A stretch of 64,000 nt of DNA from Ruthenibacterium lactatiformans (GCF_000949455.1 NZ_JXXK01000014.1:34399-98398); one strand, 5' to 3'; numbered from the stretch's first letter, positions 33,423 to 40,830 are shown. Notes: generated from the letters alone by a model not told the origin. Made by a program: numbers and translations.

Positions 33423-34133
33423 TCACTCCCCCAGCAGGCGCTTCATAACTTCCCGGTAGGCTTCCTCTTCGCCGCCCAGGTCGCGCCGGAACAGGTCTTT
33501 ATCCAGGTGCGCACCTGTGGTGGCGTCCCAGAAGCGGCAGGTGTCGGGGCTGATCTCGTCGGCCAGCACGATGGAGCCGTCGGGCAGGCGGCCGAATTCC
33601 AGCTTGAAGTCGATGAGGCGGATGTTGAAGCCCAGCAGATATTGGGAAAGGATGTCGTTCACCTGGAAGGCATATTTCGTGATGGTGTCGATCTCCTCCT
33701 GCGTGGCCAGGCCCAGGGCCAGCGCGTGGTAATGGTTGATGAGGGGGTCGTGATACTCGTCGTTTTTGTAGCTGAACTCGATGGTGGGGATCTTCAGCAC
33801 CGTTCCCTCAGGCACGCCCAGACGCTTGGTGAAGCTGCCCGCGGCCACGTTGCGGATGATGACCTCCAGCGGCACGATCTCCACCTTTTTCACCAGCGTC
33901 TCGCGGTCGGACAATTCCTCCACAAAGTGGGTGGGCACGCCCTTTTCAGCCAGCATCTTCATCAGGTTGTTGGAAAGCCTGTTGTTCACCACGCCCTTGC
34001 CGCGGATGGTGCCTTTCTTTGCTCCGTCGCCGGCGGTGGCGTCGTCCTTGTAATCCACGATGACAAGGTCCGCGTCGTCTGTGGCGAATACCTTTTTGGC
34101 TTTCCCCTCATACAGCTGTTCCCGTTTTTCCAT
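33423..34133 (-). CDS. purC: SAICAR synthetase
   Basis: The 236-residue enzyme joins aspartate to CAIR. It opens KREQLYEGKAKKVFATDD and carries the signatures VPLEVIIRNVAAGSF and LIDFKLEFGRLPDGSIVLADEI. Complete length for the bacterial enzyme. It lies 4 bases before purF and about 60 bases after purE. Confidence 0.97.
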   Translation of the reverse strand: MEKREQLYEGKAKKVFATDDADLVIVDYKDDATAGDGAKKGTIRGKGVVNNRLSNNLMKMLAEKGVPTHFVEELSDRETLVKKVEIVPLEVIIRNVAAGSFTKRLGVPEGTVLKIPTIEFSYKNDEYHDPLINHYHALALGLATQEEIDTITKYAFQVNDILSQYLLGFNIRLIDFKLEFGRLPDGSIVLADEISPDTCRFWDATTGAHLDKDLFRRDLGGEEEAYREVMKRLLGE

Positions 34134-34192
34134 GTTGTTCTTCTCCCTCTTTTGTGTTTTATAAAAATAAAAAGATATTTGGAAAGCATTCC

Positions 34193-34699
34193 TTACAGCG
34201 CGGCCGCCTCGGCCCGGATGGCGGCGTCCTTTTCAGCGATGGAGCGGGCCATTTTCTCCCGGTCCTCCGCCAGCAGCGCGGCGATGCGCGCGTCGTGGAT
34301 GGCCAGCATCTGAGCGGCCAGCACGGCGGCGTTTTTGGCGCCGTTCAGCGCAACGGTGGCCACAGGAATGCCGCTGGGCATCTGCACGGTGGCCAGCAGG
34401 GCGTCCAGGCCGTCCACCGCGCCGCCCTTAACGGGGATGCCGACGACGGGCAGCACGGTGTTCGCGGCGATGCTGCCCGCCAGATGGGCGGCCATACCCG
34501 CGGCCGCGATGATCACGCCGAAGCCGTTTTCCGCCGCGCGCTTTGCAAACTCCGCCGCAGCGGCCGGGGTGCGGTGGGCGCTCATTACGCGCACCTCAAA
34601 CGGGATATCCCAGCTTTTGAGCTGTACGGCCGCGGCTTTTACCGTTGGCCAGTCGCTGTCCGAGCCCATGATGATGGCTACTTTTTTGGTGTTTTCCAT
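34193..34699 (-). CDS. purE: N5-carboxyaminoimidazole ribonucleotide mutase
   Basis: The 168-residue enzyme has IMGSDSDWPTVKAA and the catalytic VMSAHRTPAAAAEFA, then AAAGMAAHLAGSIAANT. It is the first gene of the purine operon. No purK is seen, so either AIR is carboxylated directly by a class II-like PurE or purK is elsewhere; the sequence here does not decide. The leader carries a terminator immediately upstream (34726-34765). Confidence 0.93.
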   Translation of the reverse strand: MENTKKVAIIMGSDSDWPTVKAAAVQLKSWDIPFEVRVMSAHRTPAAAAEFAKRAAENGFGVIIAAAGMAAHLAGSIAANTVLPVVGIPVKGGAVDGLDALLATVQMPSGIPVATVALNGAKNAAVLAAQMLAIHDARIAALLAEDREKMARSIAEKDAAIRAEAAAL

Positions 34700-34725
34700 A
34701 AATCCATCTCCTTTGTGCGTCCCTG

Positions 34726-34765
34726 AAAAGAAAAAAGGCCGTGGTGCAGTTACACCATGGCCTTA
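34726..34765 (-). terminator. Leader terminator of the purine operon
   Basis: On the minus strand a 12-bp stem with one wobble pair (AAGGCCATGGTG, loop TAACTG) is followed by TTTTTTCTTTT, 28 bases before the purE start. It begins at the stop codon of the leader ORF, so read-through must be controlled. Confidence 0.8.
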
Positions 34766-34918
34766 TGCTTGCAGTTTCAGCGCGGCATCCTCTTTCCGCA
34801 GCCCGCAGGCGCGCCGAAAAAACGCGCGGTATCCCGCAGACGCACTGCCCCGGCGGGAAGGCCGGCGACTTACACTCCGCCCCGGGTACGCAGCGGTTCC
34901 CAAAGCGATTGATTGCAT
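34763..34918 (-). CDS. Possible 51-residue leader peptide of the purine operon
   Basis: The ORF starts at ATG 34918, 7 bases after GGAGG, and its TAA abuts the leader terminator. The product opens MQSIALGTAAYPGRSVSRR and is very basic, with many Arg and Ser residues. The RNA here can also fold into a junction (a bulged stem GCGTACCC/GGGATACCGC around three hairpins), so the segment may be a structured RNA rather than a gene, or both. I do not recognise a family. No purine, ZTP or PRPP riboswitch consensus was found. Confidence 0.4.
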   Translation of the reverse strand: MQSIALGTAAYPGRSVSRRPSRRGSASAGYRAFFRRACGLRKEDAALKLQA

Positions 34919-34933
34919 CCCGGTACCTCCTCT

Positions 34934-34999
34934 GAACAGCTTGTTCGGTGCGAAGAAAAAGGATATTATCATCGTACTATGAAACCGGAATAAAAGCAA
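34934..34999 (-). promoter_or_regulatory. Purine operon promoter and palindromic operator candidate
   Basis: A -35 TTGCTT (34994-34999) and -10 TACGAT (34971-34976) are 17 bases apart. A GAAC-type palindrome, GAACAGCTTGTTC (34934-34946), lies about 20 bases downstream of the start. CGAAC half-sites are the core of Firmicute PurR boxes, but the spacing here differs from the B. subtilis pair, so operator function is inferred. Confidence 0.55.
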
Positions 35000-35113
35000 T
35001 CGCTTTCCGGCGGCGGCGCGAATTTTCAGAGAAAACAACAAGAACCTTATGCCGCCGGGCGGCTTTTTTGGTTGATTGTCTTACACAGATTTTACAATGC
35101 GGAACCGGCGCCG

Positions 35114-35593
35114 TCAGCCGCAGATGATATCCGCCGTATCCGCCCGCGCCAGGCGGATCAGTTCCTCGGGCGCAAGCTCGATCTGATAGCCAATCCTGCC
35201 GCCGCTTACGATGATGCTTGCGCCCGCAAGCGCGCTGCGGTCGAACACGGTGCGGTAGGCTTTCTTCATCCCCAGCGGGCTGCACCCGCCGCGGACATAG
35301 CCGGTGACCTTATTGATATCGGCCACATGGAGCATGGCTACGCTTTTTTCGCCCACGCTTTTTGCGGCCTTCTTCAGGTCCAGCTCGGCCAGCACGGGCA
35401 CGACGAATACAAAGTAGCTTTTTCCCGCGCCCTGTGTGACCAGTGTTTTAAACACGCGGGCGGGGTCCTGCCCCATTTTTGCCGCAACTGACGCTCCGTC
35501 GATGGCGCCGTCGCCGTGGTCGTAGGTATGGGGCGTATAGGGCACCTTTTCCTTGTCAAGCATCCGCATGACGTTTGTTTTGAATTCTGCCAT
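35114..35593 (-). CDS. ybaK: YbaK/EbsC-type Cys-tRNA(Pro) deacylase
   Basis: The protein (about 159 residues) has the YbaK pattern: VMRMLDKEKVPYTPHTY, a lysine-bearing strand ARVFKTLVTQ, VLAELDLKKAAKSVG and VTGYVRGGCSPLGMKK. It removes cysteine mischarged on tRNA-Pro. I chose ATG 35593 rather than the GTG three codons upstream because the GAAGAG site would be too close to that. The gene begins 5 bases after the XRE regulator stop and is probably co-transcribed with it. Confidence 0.92.
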   Translation of the reverse strand: MAEFKTNVMRMLDKEKVPYTPHTYDHGDGAIDGASVAAKMGQDPARVFKTLVTQGAGKSYFVFVVPVLAELDLKKAAKSVGEKSVAMLHVADINKVTGYVRGGCSPLGMKKAYRTVFDRSALAGASIIVSGGRIGYQIELAPEELIRLARADTADIICG

Positions 35594-35598
35594 TTTGT

Positions 35599-35805
35599 TC
35601 ACTCTTCTTTGCCGGTGCCTAACAGATCATCTGCAGACACGCCGAAATAACTGCATAGCGTTGCAAAAGTTTCCACATACATCCGACGCTGCCGTGTTTC
35701 ATACATGTTATACATTGAGGTTGCCACACCGAGTACATCCGCCATGTCTTTCTGCGTCAGCCCCTGCGCTTTGCGAAGCGCGCGGATACGGTCAATATAA
35801 TCCAT
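35599..35805 (-). CDS. XRE-family (Cro/CI-type HTH) transcriptional regulator
   Basis: The 68-residue protein is a bare HTH domain: IRALRKAQGLTQKDMADVLGV followed by the recognition helix region SMYNMYETRQRRMYVETF and a terminal FGVSADDLLGTG. Its start codon is only 5 bases after a run of ten G residues (35811-35820 on the complementary strand) that serves as ribosome binding region. Operator-like palindromes overlap its promoter, suggesting autorepression. ybaK follows. Targets beyond its own locus are unknown. Confidence 0.9.
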   Translation of the reverse strand: MDYIDRIRALRKAQGLTQKDMADVLGVATSMYNMYETRQRRMYVETFATLCSYFGVSADDLLGTGKEE

Positions 35806-35810
35806 GCAGG

Positions 35811-35896
35811 CCCCCCCCCCTTCGTTTTATGATAATATATTCCATTTCGCTTTTTCACCAATAGTGAATTATGCTTGAAATAGTTTTTTACTATTT
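35811..35896 (-). promoter_or_regulatory. XRE promoter, operators and homopolymeric G tract
   Basis: On the minus strand a -35 TTGGTG (35856-35861) and -10 TATATT (35834-35839) are spaced by 16 bases. TTCACCAATAGTGAA (35854-35868) covers the -35 and AAATAGTTTTTTACTATTT (35878-35896) lies just upstream, both good repressor sites. The ten-base G run lies in a leader of only about 25 bases, at the Shine-Dalgarno position. Length change in the run would alter translation. Confidence 0.6.
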
Positions 35897-35918
35897 GTGA
35901 AACAAAGGAGAATGGATT

Positions 35919-36192
35919 GTGAAAAGCATCATAAAAGATTGGTACACAGGCGAAAATATCCCGGTGGAGACGCGCCTGCCCGCTTACAGACGAACAGCGC
36001 GCGCTGGCGCGGGAAACGGAAGAACTGAAAGGCCGGTTCACCGCCACTTTTTCCCGGAGCCAGAACGAGCTGTATGAAGCCCTGTGCGACCGCGAAGAGT
36101 TTGCCGGGTTGCACCGGGCGACCGCCATCTTCGCACAAGGTGTGGGCTCGGCCTGCGTCTGGCTTTCGAGGCTCTGGGATGAGAAGCGCAAG
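35919..36192 (+). pseudogene. Frameshifted small gene, DUF6809-like
   Basis: A GTG at 35919 follows AAAGGAG by 8 bases and opens VKSIIKDWYTGENIPVETRLP. The frame then ends early, but the next frame continues from about 35988 with TDEQRALARETEELKGRF and a coiled-coil-like, acidic stretch to FAQGVGSACVWLSRLW. A one-base insertion near 35985-35990 explains both. The rejoined product resembles small DUF6809-type proteins of Clostridia, whose role is unknown. The family assignment is from memory of the pattern. Confidence 0.5.
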
Positions 36193-36222
36193 GCCCCCGT
36201 TTACCCCGGCGAAAGGCTGCCC

Positions 36223-36251
36223 TTGACAAATGCGCCGAATGCGCGTATACT
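36223..36251 (+). promoter_or_regulatory. Promoter of the DAHP synthase leader
   Basis: A consensus TTGACA (36223-36228) and TATACT (36246-36251) are exactly 17 bases apart, about 30 bases before the leader peptide start. Confidence 0.85.
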
Positions 36252-36282
36252 GCTAACAAATCTTTTCCGCTGGGGGAAAACC

Positions 36283-36384
36283 ATGCCGGACCGTTCGTTT
36301 ACAACTGCAAACTATTATTATTTTGGCTATTACTTTACAGGTAATGGCTCTGTTTGCTGTGGAACGGTTCAGGATGCAAAATAA
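36283..36384 (+). CDS. Tyr/Phe-rich leader peptide of the DAHP synthase attenuator
   Basis: The 33-codon ORF starts at ATG 36283 after a GGGGG ribosome binding site and contains the run NYYYFGYYF (codons 10-18), seven aromatic codons in eight after the Asn. It ends 16 bases before an intrinsic terminator and 86 bases before the DAHP synthase start. A GGCTCTGTTTGCTG segment within the ORF can pair with the terminator's 5' side (CAGCGCAGAGC) as an antiterminator. Stalling of ribosomes at Tyr/Phe codons should therefore allow read-through when these amino acids are scarce. Confidence 0.85.
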   Translation: MPDRSFTTANYYYFGYYFTGNGSVCCGTVQDAK

Positions 36385-36400
36385 TTTTTTGTAAACTGAT

Positions 36401-36440
36401 AAGCCGGCAGCGCAGAGCGCTGCCGGCTTTTTTGTTTTAA
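36401..36440 (+). terminator. Attenuator terminator before the DAHP synthase
   Basis: A perfect 13-bp stem (AAGCCGGCAGCGC 36401-36413 with 36417-36429) with an AGA loop is followed by TTTTTGTTTT, 30 bases before the gene. Confidence 0.92.
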
Positions 36441-36469
36441 AATTTTAAATCGCAAGAGGGGTATGCAGT

Positions 36470-37483
36470 ATGATCGTTATTTTTAAAAACAACGCGAACC
36501 CGGAGCAGGTGAAGCAGCTCTGCGCCGGTTTTGAAGCCCAGGGCCTCAAAATTCACAATTCCGAGGGCGAGCACACGCACCTTATCGGCCTCATCGGCGA
36601 CACATCCAGCGTGGACATCGACCTTGTGCGCGCCAATGATTTTGTCGAGGATGTGAAGCGGGTCAGCGAGCCCTATAAAAAGGCCAACCGGAAATTCCAT
36701 CCGGCGGACACCGCTGTGGACGTGGCGGGACATACGATCGGCGGCGGACATTTCTCCGTGATGGCCGGGCCGTGCAGCGTGGAGAGCGAGAGCCAGATCG
36801 TGGAAGTCGCCCGCGACGTACAGCGCAGCGGCGCGGGCATCCTGCGCGGCGGCGCGTTCAAGCCCCGCACCTCCCCTTACGCGTTCCAGGGCATGCGCGC
36901 CGAGGGCCTGGAGCTTCTGCGCGAGGCCCGCGCCGCCACCGGGCTGCCCATCGTCACCGAGATCATGAACACCGAGCACGTTCCCCTCTTTGCCGACGTT
37001 GATATGATCCAAGTGGGCGCGCGCAACATGCAGAATTTTGAATTGCTGAAGGAACTGGGCAAGCTGCAAACGCCCGTTCTGCTCAAACGCGGCCTTGCCA
37101 ACACCATCGAAGAATTTCTGATGAGCGCCGAATATATCATGGCCGGCGGCAATGAAAACGTCGTACTGTGCGAACGCGGCATCCGCACGTTTGAAACGAG
37201 CATGCGCAACACACTGGACATTTCCGCGGTGCCCATGCTCAAAAGCAAGACCCATCTGCCCGTGGTCATTGACCCCAGCCACGCCGCGGGCATTGCCTGG
37301 ATGGTGGAGCCGCTTGCCATGGCCGCCATTGCCGCGGGCGCGGACGGATTGATGATCGAAGTCCACAACGACCCGCCCCACGCCAAAAGCGACGGCGCCC
37401 AAAGCCTGACGCCCGCACAGTTCGACGCGCTGATGGGCAAGGTCAAGGCCGCCAGCGCCTTCTTCGGCAAGGCCATCAACTAG
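36470..37483 (+). CDS. aroF: 3-deoxy-7-phosphoheptulonate synthase (DAHP synthase, type I-beta)
   Basis: The 337-residue enzyme condenses PEP and erythrose-4-phosphate, the first shikimate step. An N-terminal ferredoxin-like regulatory domain (about residues 1-70) precedes the barrel, which carries MAGPCSVES, RGGAFKPRTSPYAFQG, LLKRGLANTIEE, CERGIRTFE and IDPSHAAG. The regulatory domain is the type that binds Tyr or Phe in Thermotoga-like enzymes, which agrees with the aromatic leader peptide. AAGAGGGG lies 9 bases before the ATG. Confidence 0.96.
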   Translation: MIVIFKNNANPEQVKQLCAGFEAQGLKIHNSEGEHTHLIGLIGDTSSVDIDLVRANDFVEDVKRVSEPYKKANRKFHPADTAVDVAGHTIGGGHFSVMAGPCSVESESQIVEVARDVQRSGAGILRGGAFKPRTSPYAFQGMRAEGLELLREARAATGLPIVTEIMNTEHVPLFADVDMIQVGARNMQNFELLKELGKLQTPVLLKRGLANTIEEFLMSAEYIMAGGNENVVLCERGIRTFETSMRNTLDISAVPMLKSKTHLPVVIDPSHAAGIAWMVEPLAMAAIAAGADGLMIEVHNDPPHAKSDGAQSLTPAQFDALMGKVKAASAFFGKAIN

Positions 37484-37591
37484 GGGACGCTTAAAAAATC
37501 GAAAAAGCTGTTTTCTCCGACAGGAATCGGTGTTTGCTTCGTTAAAAGTTCTCAGAACACAGCATTTTCTCTATTTTTTAAACATCGCTAA
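37484..37591. repeat. AT-rich imperfect inverted-repeat (MITE-like) element after aroF
   Basis: The left arm CTTAAAAAATCGAAAAAGCT (37490-37511) pairs imperfectly with ACAGCATTTTCTCTATTTTT onward (37559-37581) around a 47-base centre. The ends CTAGG-like and CTAAG are also roughly inverted. The composition is far more AT-rich than its surroundings. It lacks a normal terminator layout and any coding capacity. A miniature inverted-repeat element is the best guess; no second copy is seen in this window. Confidence 0.45.
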
Positions 37592-37614
37592 GCGCGCCGT
37601 TCCGGCGCATCCCG

Positions 37615-37664
37615 CAATAAGGCCCGGAGCCGCGCTGCTTTCCGCACGGCTCCGGGCCTTATTG
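37615..37664. terminator. Long hairpin between aroF and the acetyltransferase gene
   Basis: An 18-bp perfect stem (CAATAAGGCCCGGAGCCG 37615-37632 with 37647-37664) sits between two convergent genes. It lacks a clear T-run on either side, so it may be an imperfect bidirectional terminator or an mRNA-end stabiliser. Confidence 0.6.
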
Positions 37665-37678
37665 CCGCACGAAGCGCA

Positions 37679-38296
37679 TCAAAGCTCGGCGTGCCAATCC
37701 ACGTCGAATTTCCGGTCTTTAAAATAATAATCCGCGTCCGCTTCGGTGATGGCGCGCAGCACGCGGCAGGGGTTGCCCGCCGCAACAACATTTGCCGGGA
37801 TGTCCCGGGTGACGACGCTGCCCGCACCCACCACCACGTTGTCCCCGATGGTCACGCCGGGCGTGACCACTGTATTGCCGCCCAACCAGACGTTATTCCC
37901 GATGGCGACGGGCTGGCCGTACTCGTAGCCCGAATTGCGCGCGGCCGGGTGTACCGGATGGCCCGCCGCATAAATGGCGACGTTGGGCGCAAACATCACA
38001 TTGTCGCCAATGGTCACCCTGCAAACGTCCAGGATCACACAGTTGTAATTGGCATAGAACCACTCGCCTACCTCAATGTTGTAGCCGAGGTCGCAGTGGA
38101 ACGGCTCCTCGATGTGCAGATGCTCGCCCGTTCTGCCGAACAGGCCGCGCAGCAGCGCCGTGCGCTCTGCACGCGCATCCGGCGGCAGACGGTTGAATTC
38201 CCAGCAGGCACGCTGCGCCCGGGCGCGTTCCTCCGGCAGGCCGTCCATCCACGCCTTATAGGGCAGGCCCGCCAGCATGCGTTCCTTTTGTGTCAT
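37679..38296 (-). CDS. Maltose/galactoside-type O-acetyltransferase (left-handed beta-helix)
   Basis: The protein (about 205 residues) has the Mac N-terminal region (MTQKERMLAGLPYKAWMD) and then hexapeptide repeats, including VTIGDNVMFAPNVAIYAAGHPV and GNNVWLGGNTVVTPGVTIGDN, ending in the PANVVAAGNPCRVLR typical of the LacA/Maa group. Such enzymes acetylate sugars with acetyl-CoA. ATG 38296 has AGGAAAGCGG upstream; a longer frame reaches into dppA and is not used. It is 37 bases after dppA on the same strand. Confidence 0.92.
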   Translation of the reverse strand: MTQKERMLAGLPYKAWMDGLPEERARAQRACWEFNRLPPDARAERTALLRGLFGRTGEHLHIEEPFHCDLGYNIEVGEWFYANYNCVILDVCRVTIGDNVMFAPNVAIYAAGHPVHPAARNSGYEYGQPVAIGNNVWLGGNTVVTPGVTIGDNVVVGAGSVVTRDIPANVVAAGNPCRVLRAITEADADYYFKDRKFDVDWHAEL

Positions 38297-38333
38297 ACTC
38301 CGCTTTCCTCCTCTGCTTTGCGCGGCCGGAGCC

Positions 38334-39143
38334 TTACAGCACGAACTGAAACAGGCACATGGCGTCCATATAATCCACACAGGTGAAGCGCAGCGTTTTT
38401 TCGTCCACCTGTTCCACGCCCGGGTAGAAGCTGCAGCGGTAGGCCGCCCGGTGTTCCTTATAGCGGATGATGATCTCAAACTTCGGAGGCATGGGCACGA
38501 TGCAGGTACGGTACGCGCCGCTCTCCAGCTGGGCGCGCAGCGTTTCCTCGATACGCTTGACGGCCAGCGCCGGATGCAGGCTGGTGGCAGAGTTTCCGTC
38601 CCCCTTATTGACGGGCACCGTGGCGATATCGGGTATCATGCGCCGTGCACTGTCGCACAGCGCCGCATCACCGGAAACAAAGCACACCGGCACGCCGTGA
38701 TAGCCCGCCATATAGGCGTTGAGCGTGAATTCGCTGGCACGCACGCCGTTGATCTCCACATAATCCACACTGGTGTTCATGGTGTGGGAAAGCGGATTGC
38801 CGTCGCAGCAGGCGGCCGCATGATAACCGGTAAAGACTGCCGCGTCCCAATCGCCGTGCTGGATGCCGCTCATCATGCTGTAAACATCGCCCGCCCAGCC
38901 CCGGTTGATCTGCACCTCTTCGGGCAGAACAGAGGGGTCGATGTTGCGGGCGGAATCATGAGCGTCCTTTACCAGAATGCGCTCGCCGCCTGCCGCCAGA
39001 GCGCCGCGGCAGGCCGCGGCCACCTCCCGGCTCATCTGCTGCTTAAAATAGGCGTAATCCCCGTCCGGCCTGCCCGGCTCGGTCTCGCTCCATGCGGCGA
39101 TGCCGCAGGTGCCTTCGATATCGCTGGAAATGAACAGATTCAT
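38334..39143 (-). CDS. M55-family D-aminopeptidase (DppA-like)
   Basis: The 269-residue protein has the M55 signatures: metal-binding FISSDIEGTCGIAAW at the N-terminus, VKDAHDSARNI, a central FTGYHAAA with a histidine, and SGDAALCDSAR. B. subtilis DppA releases D-Ala from D-Ala-D-Ala-type peptides as a zinc decamer. It may recycle peptidoglycan fragments. A TTGCAC/TATGAT promoter with 16-base spacing lies 60 bases upstream. Confidence 0.93.
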   Translation of the reverse strand: MNLFISSDIEGTCGIAAWSETEPGRPDGDYAYFKQQMSREVAAACRGALAAGGERILVKDAHDSARNIDPSVLPEEVQINRGWAGDVYSMMSGIQHGDWDAAVFTGYHAAACCDGNPLSHTMNTSVDYVEINGVRASEFTLNAYMAGYHGVPVCFVSGDAALCDSARRMIPDIATVPVNKGDGNSATSLHPALAVKRIEETLRAQLESGAYRTCIVPMPPKFEIIIRYKEHRAAYRCSFYPGVEQVDEKTLRFTCVDYMDAMCLFQFVL

Positions 39144-39202
39144 GGCGTTTCTCCTTTTCTTCCTCCTTGGCGTCCGGCGCGCCGCCGGGGGGCGTTTTTT
39201 TC

Positions 39203-39244
39203 ATCATAGCACAAAACCGCGGCCGTGCAAATACACGGCCGCTT
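39203..39244 (-). promoter_or_regulatory. dppA promoter overlapping a MATE-gene terminator hairpin
   Basis: On the minus strand a -35 TTGCAC (39225-39230) and -10 TATGAT (39203-39208) are 16 bases apart. The same bases form a palindrome, GCGGCCGTG-loop-CACGGCCGC, followed by GGTTTTG, which would stop transcription arriving from the MATE gene. Terminator and promoter therefore share sequence. Confidence 0.65.
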
Positions 39245-39323
39245 TGCCTGTTGAAAAATCGTTTGTCCGCCCGGATATGTGGCGGGCGGGCAACCCTCTC
39301 TCCGTATTTTCCGCGCGCGGCCT

Positions 39324-40685
39324 TTACCGCGTGACGTTGCGGATCCAGTTGCCGCCCGCGATGCGGCGCAGACAGAAAAATGCCTTCAGCGGCATGTCGC
39401 ATTTCAGCACGGCCAGCACCAGCACCGGCGGCGCGCCCAGCCAGAATGCCGCTGCCGCGCCCAGGGGGACCATCGCCCAGATACAGCCTACATCCGTGAC
39501 AGCCGCGAAACGGGTATCCCCCGCGCCGCGCAGCACACCGCTGATCAGCGGGCAGGTGAACGCCATAAAGAAAATGGCCGCCGCATATACATACATCAAT
39601 TGGTCGGTCAGTACGCGGGTGCTTTCCTTGATGTCATAAATGCCGATGACCGGCCCCTTCACCGCCAGCAGCAGCGCCGCGCACACCACGCCGATGACGG
39701 CGTAGATCTGGATGAGCTTGTTGACACAGGCCCGGGCGTACGGATAATCCCCCCGGCCCACCAGCATGCCCACCAGAACGGCCGAGGCATTGGACACCCC
39801 CAGGATGATGCTCGTTGCCATCTGGAACATCACATTGCAAATGCTGTTGGCCGCCACGATATCGCTGCTCATATGCCCCAGGATGACAGAGTGCATGGAA
39901 ATGGCGACGCTCCACAGCAGCTCGTTGAGCATCACGGGCAAACCGTAGCGCACCAGGTCCCGGGCGAGGCCGCCCGACGGCCACAGCAGCATATGCAGGC
40001 GGAAGCGGATCTTCTTTTCCCACACGAGCATATAGGCGATGATCATCACGAACTCCGCCACGCGCGCCAGCACAGTGCCGACGGCGGCACCCGCCACGCC
40101 CATGCGCGGCGCGCCGAACTTGCCGAAGATGAACACGTAGTTGAAAAACACGTTCACCGCAAACGACACGCCGTAGATCGCCACCGAGACGTTGACGGTC
40201 TCCACGCTGCGCAGCACCACCAGGAATGTGGATGTGACGCCGTAGAAGAAATACGACAGCGACACGATGCGCAGATAGGATGCGCCGGCCTCGATAACGG
40301 CGGGCTCGGCGGTGAATATCTGCATCACCGGGCGCGGGAACAAAAACAGCACCAGTGTGAACAGCAGCCCCGCCGCAGCCGAAATGCGCAGCGCCAGGCT
40401 GGCGACGCGGCAGATGGAATCCACGTCCTTTTTGCCCCAGTACTGGCTGCACAGCACGATGGCACCGCCCGCCACGCCGAATATGGCTACGGTATAAATA
40501 AAGAACACCTGGTTGGCCAGACTGGTGGCAGAGAGCGCCACCTCGCCCAGCCCGCCCAGCATCAGGGTATCCATCAGGTTGACACTGTACGAAATGACAT
40601 TCTGCAGCGCCACAGGCAGTGTGAGCGCCAGCAGGCTGCGGTAAAACGAGCGCTCTACATGAATTTTCGGATTTTTGGCTTGCAC
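39324..40685 (-). CDS. MATE-family efflux transporter
   Basis: The protein (about 453 residues) has twelve predicted transmembrane helices in two homologous halves and the MATE features ALTLPVALQNVISYSVNLMDTLMLG, GGAIVLCSQYWGKKD and the second-half LPVMLNELLWSVAISMHSVI. MATE pumps export cationic drugs or metabolites with Na+ or H+. I chose GTG 40685 because GGAGGAG lies 4-5 bases upstream; an ATG nine codons earlier overlaps the hairpin region. It is preceded by a terminator of the kdgK operon. Confidence 0.92.
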   Translation of the reverse strand: MQAKNPKIHVERSFYRSLLALTLPVALQNVISYSVNLMDTLMLGGLGEVALSATSLANQVFFIYTVAIFGVAGGAIVLCSQYWGKKDVDSICRVASLALRISAAAGLLFTLVLFLFPRPVMQIFTAEPAVIEAGASYLRIVSLSYFFYGVTSTFLVVLRSVETVNVSVAIYGVSFAVNVFFNYVFIFGKFGAPRMGVAGAAVGTVLARVAEFVMIIAYMLVWEKKIRFRLHMLLWPSGGLARDLVRYGLPVMLNELLWSVAISMHSVILGHMSSDIVAANSICNVMFQMATSIILGVSNASAVLVGMLVGRGDYPYARACVNKLIQIYAVIGVVCAALLLAVKGPVIGIYDIKESTRVLTDQLMYVYAAAIFFMAFTCPLISGVLRGAGDTRFAAVTDVGCIWAMVPLGAAAAFWLGAPPVLVLAVLKCDMPLKAFFCLRRIAGGNWIRNVTR

Positions 40686-40707
40686 GGGTCTCCTCCTGCC
40701 TCTCCCG

Positions 40708-40746
40708 TGCAAAAGGGCCGCCCGGCAGGGCGGCCCTTTTGCTTTT
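40708..40746. terminator. Terminator between kdgK and the MATE gene
   Basis: A 13-bp perfect stem (AAAAGGGCCGCCC 40711-40723 with 40728-40740) has short T-runs on both sides. It ends the kdgA-kdgK transcript before the MATE gene. Confidence 0.85.
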
Positions 40747-40830
40747 GGGAGGTAATGAGTGTTTGAGTGCTTGAAGACTCTTTGAACACCGGAAATACCG
40801 GCGTATCTATTGTATAACGGTAAGCGCTAA

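Noticed and set aside
34700..35000. Known purine-related riboswitches (purine, ZTP/pfl, PRPP) in the purE leader.
   Set aside because: None of the conserved core strings of these classes could be placed in the leader; only promoter, palindrome, ORF and terminator are visible.
37679..38479. A longer start for the acetyltransferase reaching into dppA.
   Set aside because: The upstream part is the dppA sequence in another frame; ATG 38296 has a good ribosome binding site and matches the usual family start.
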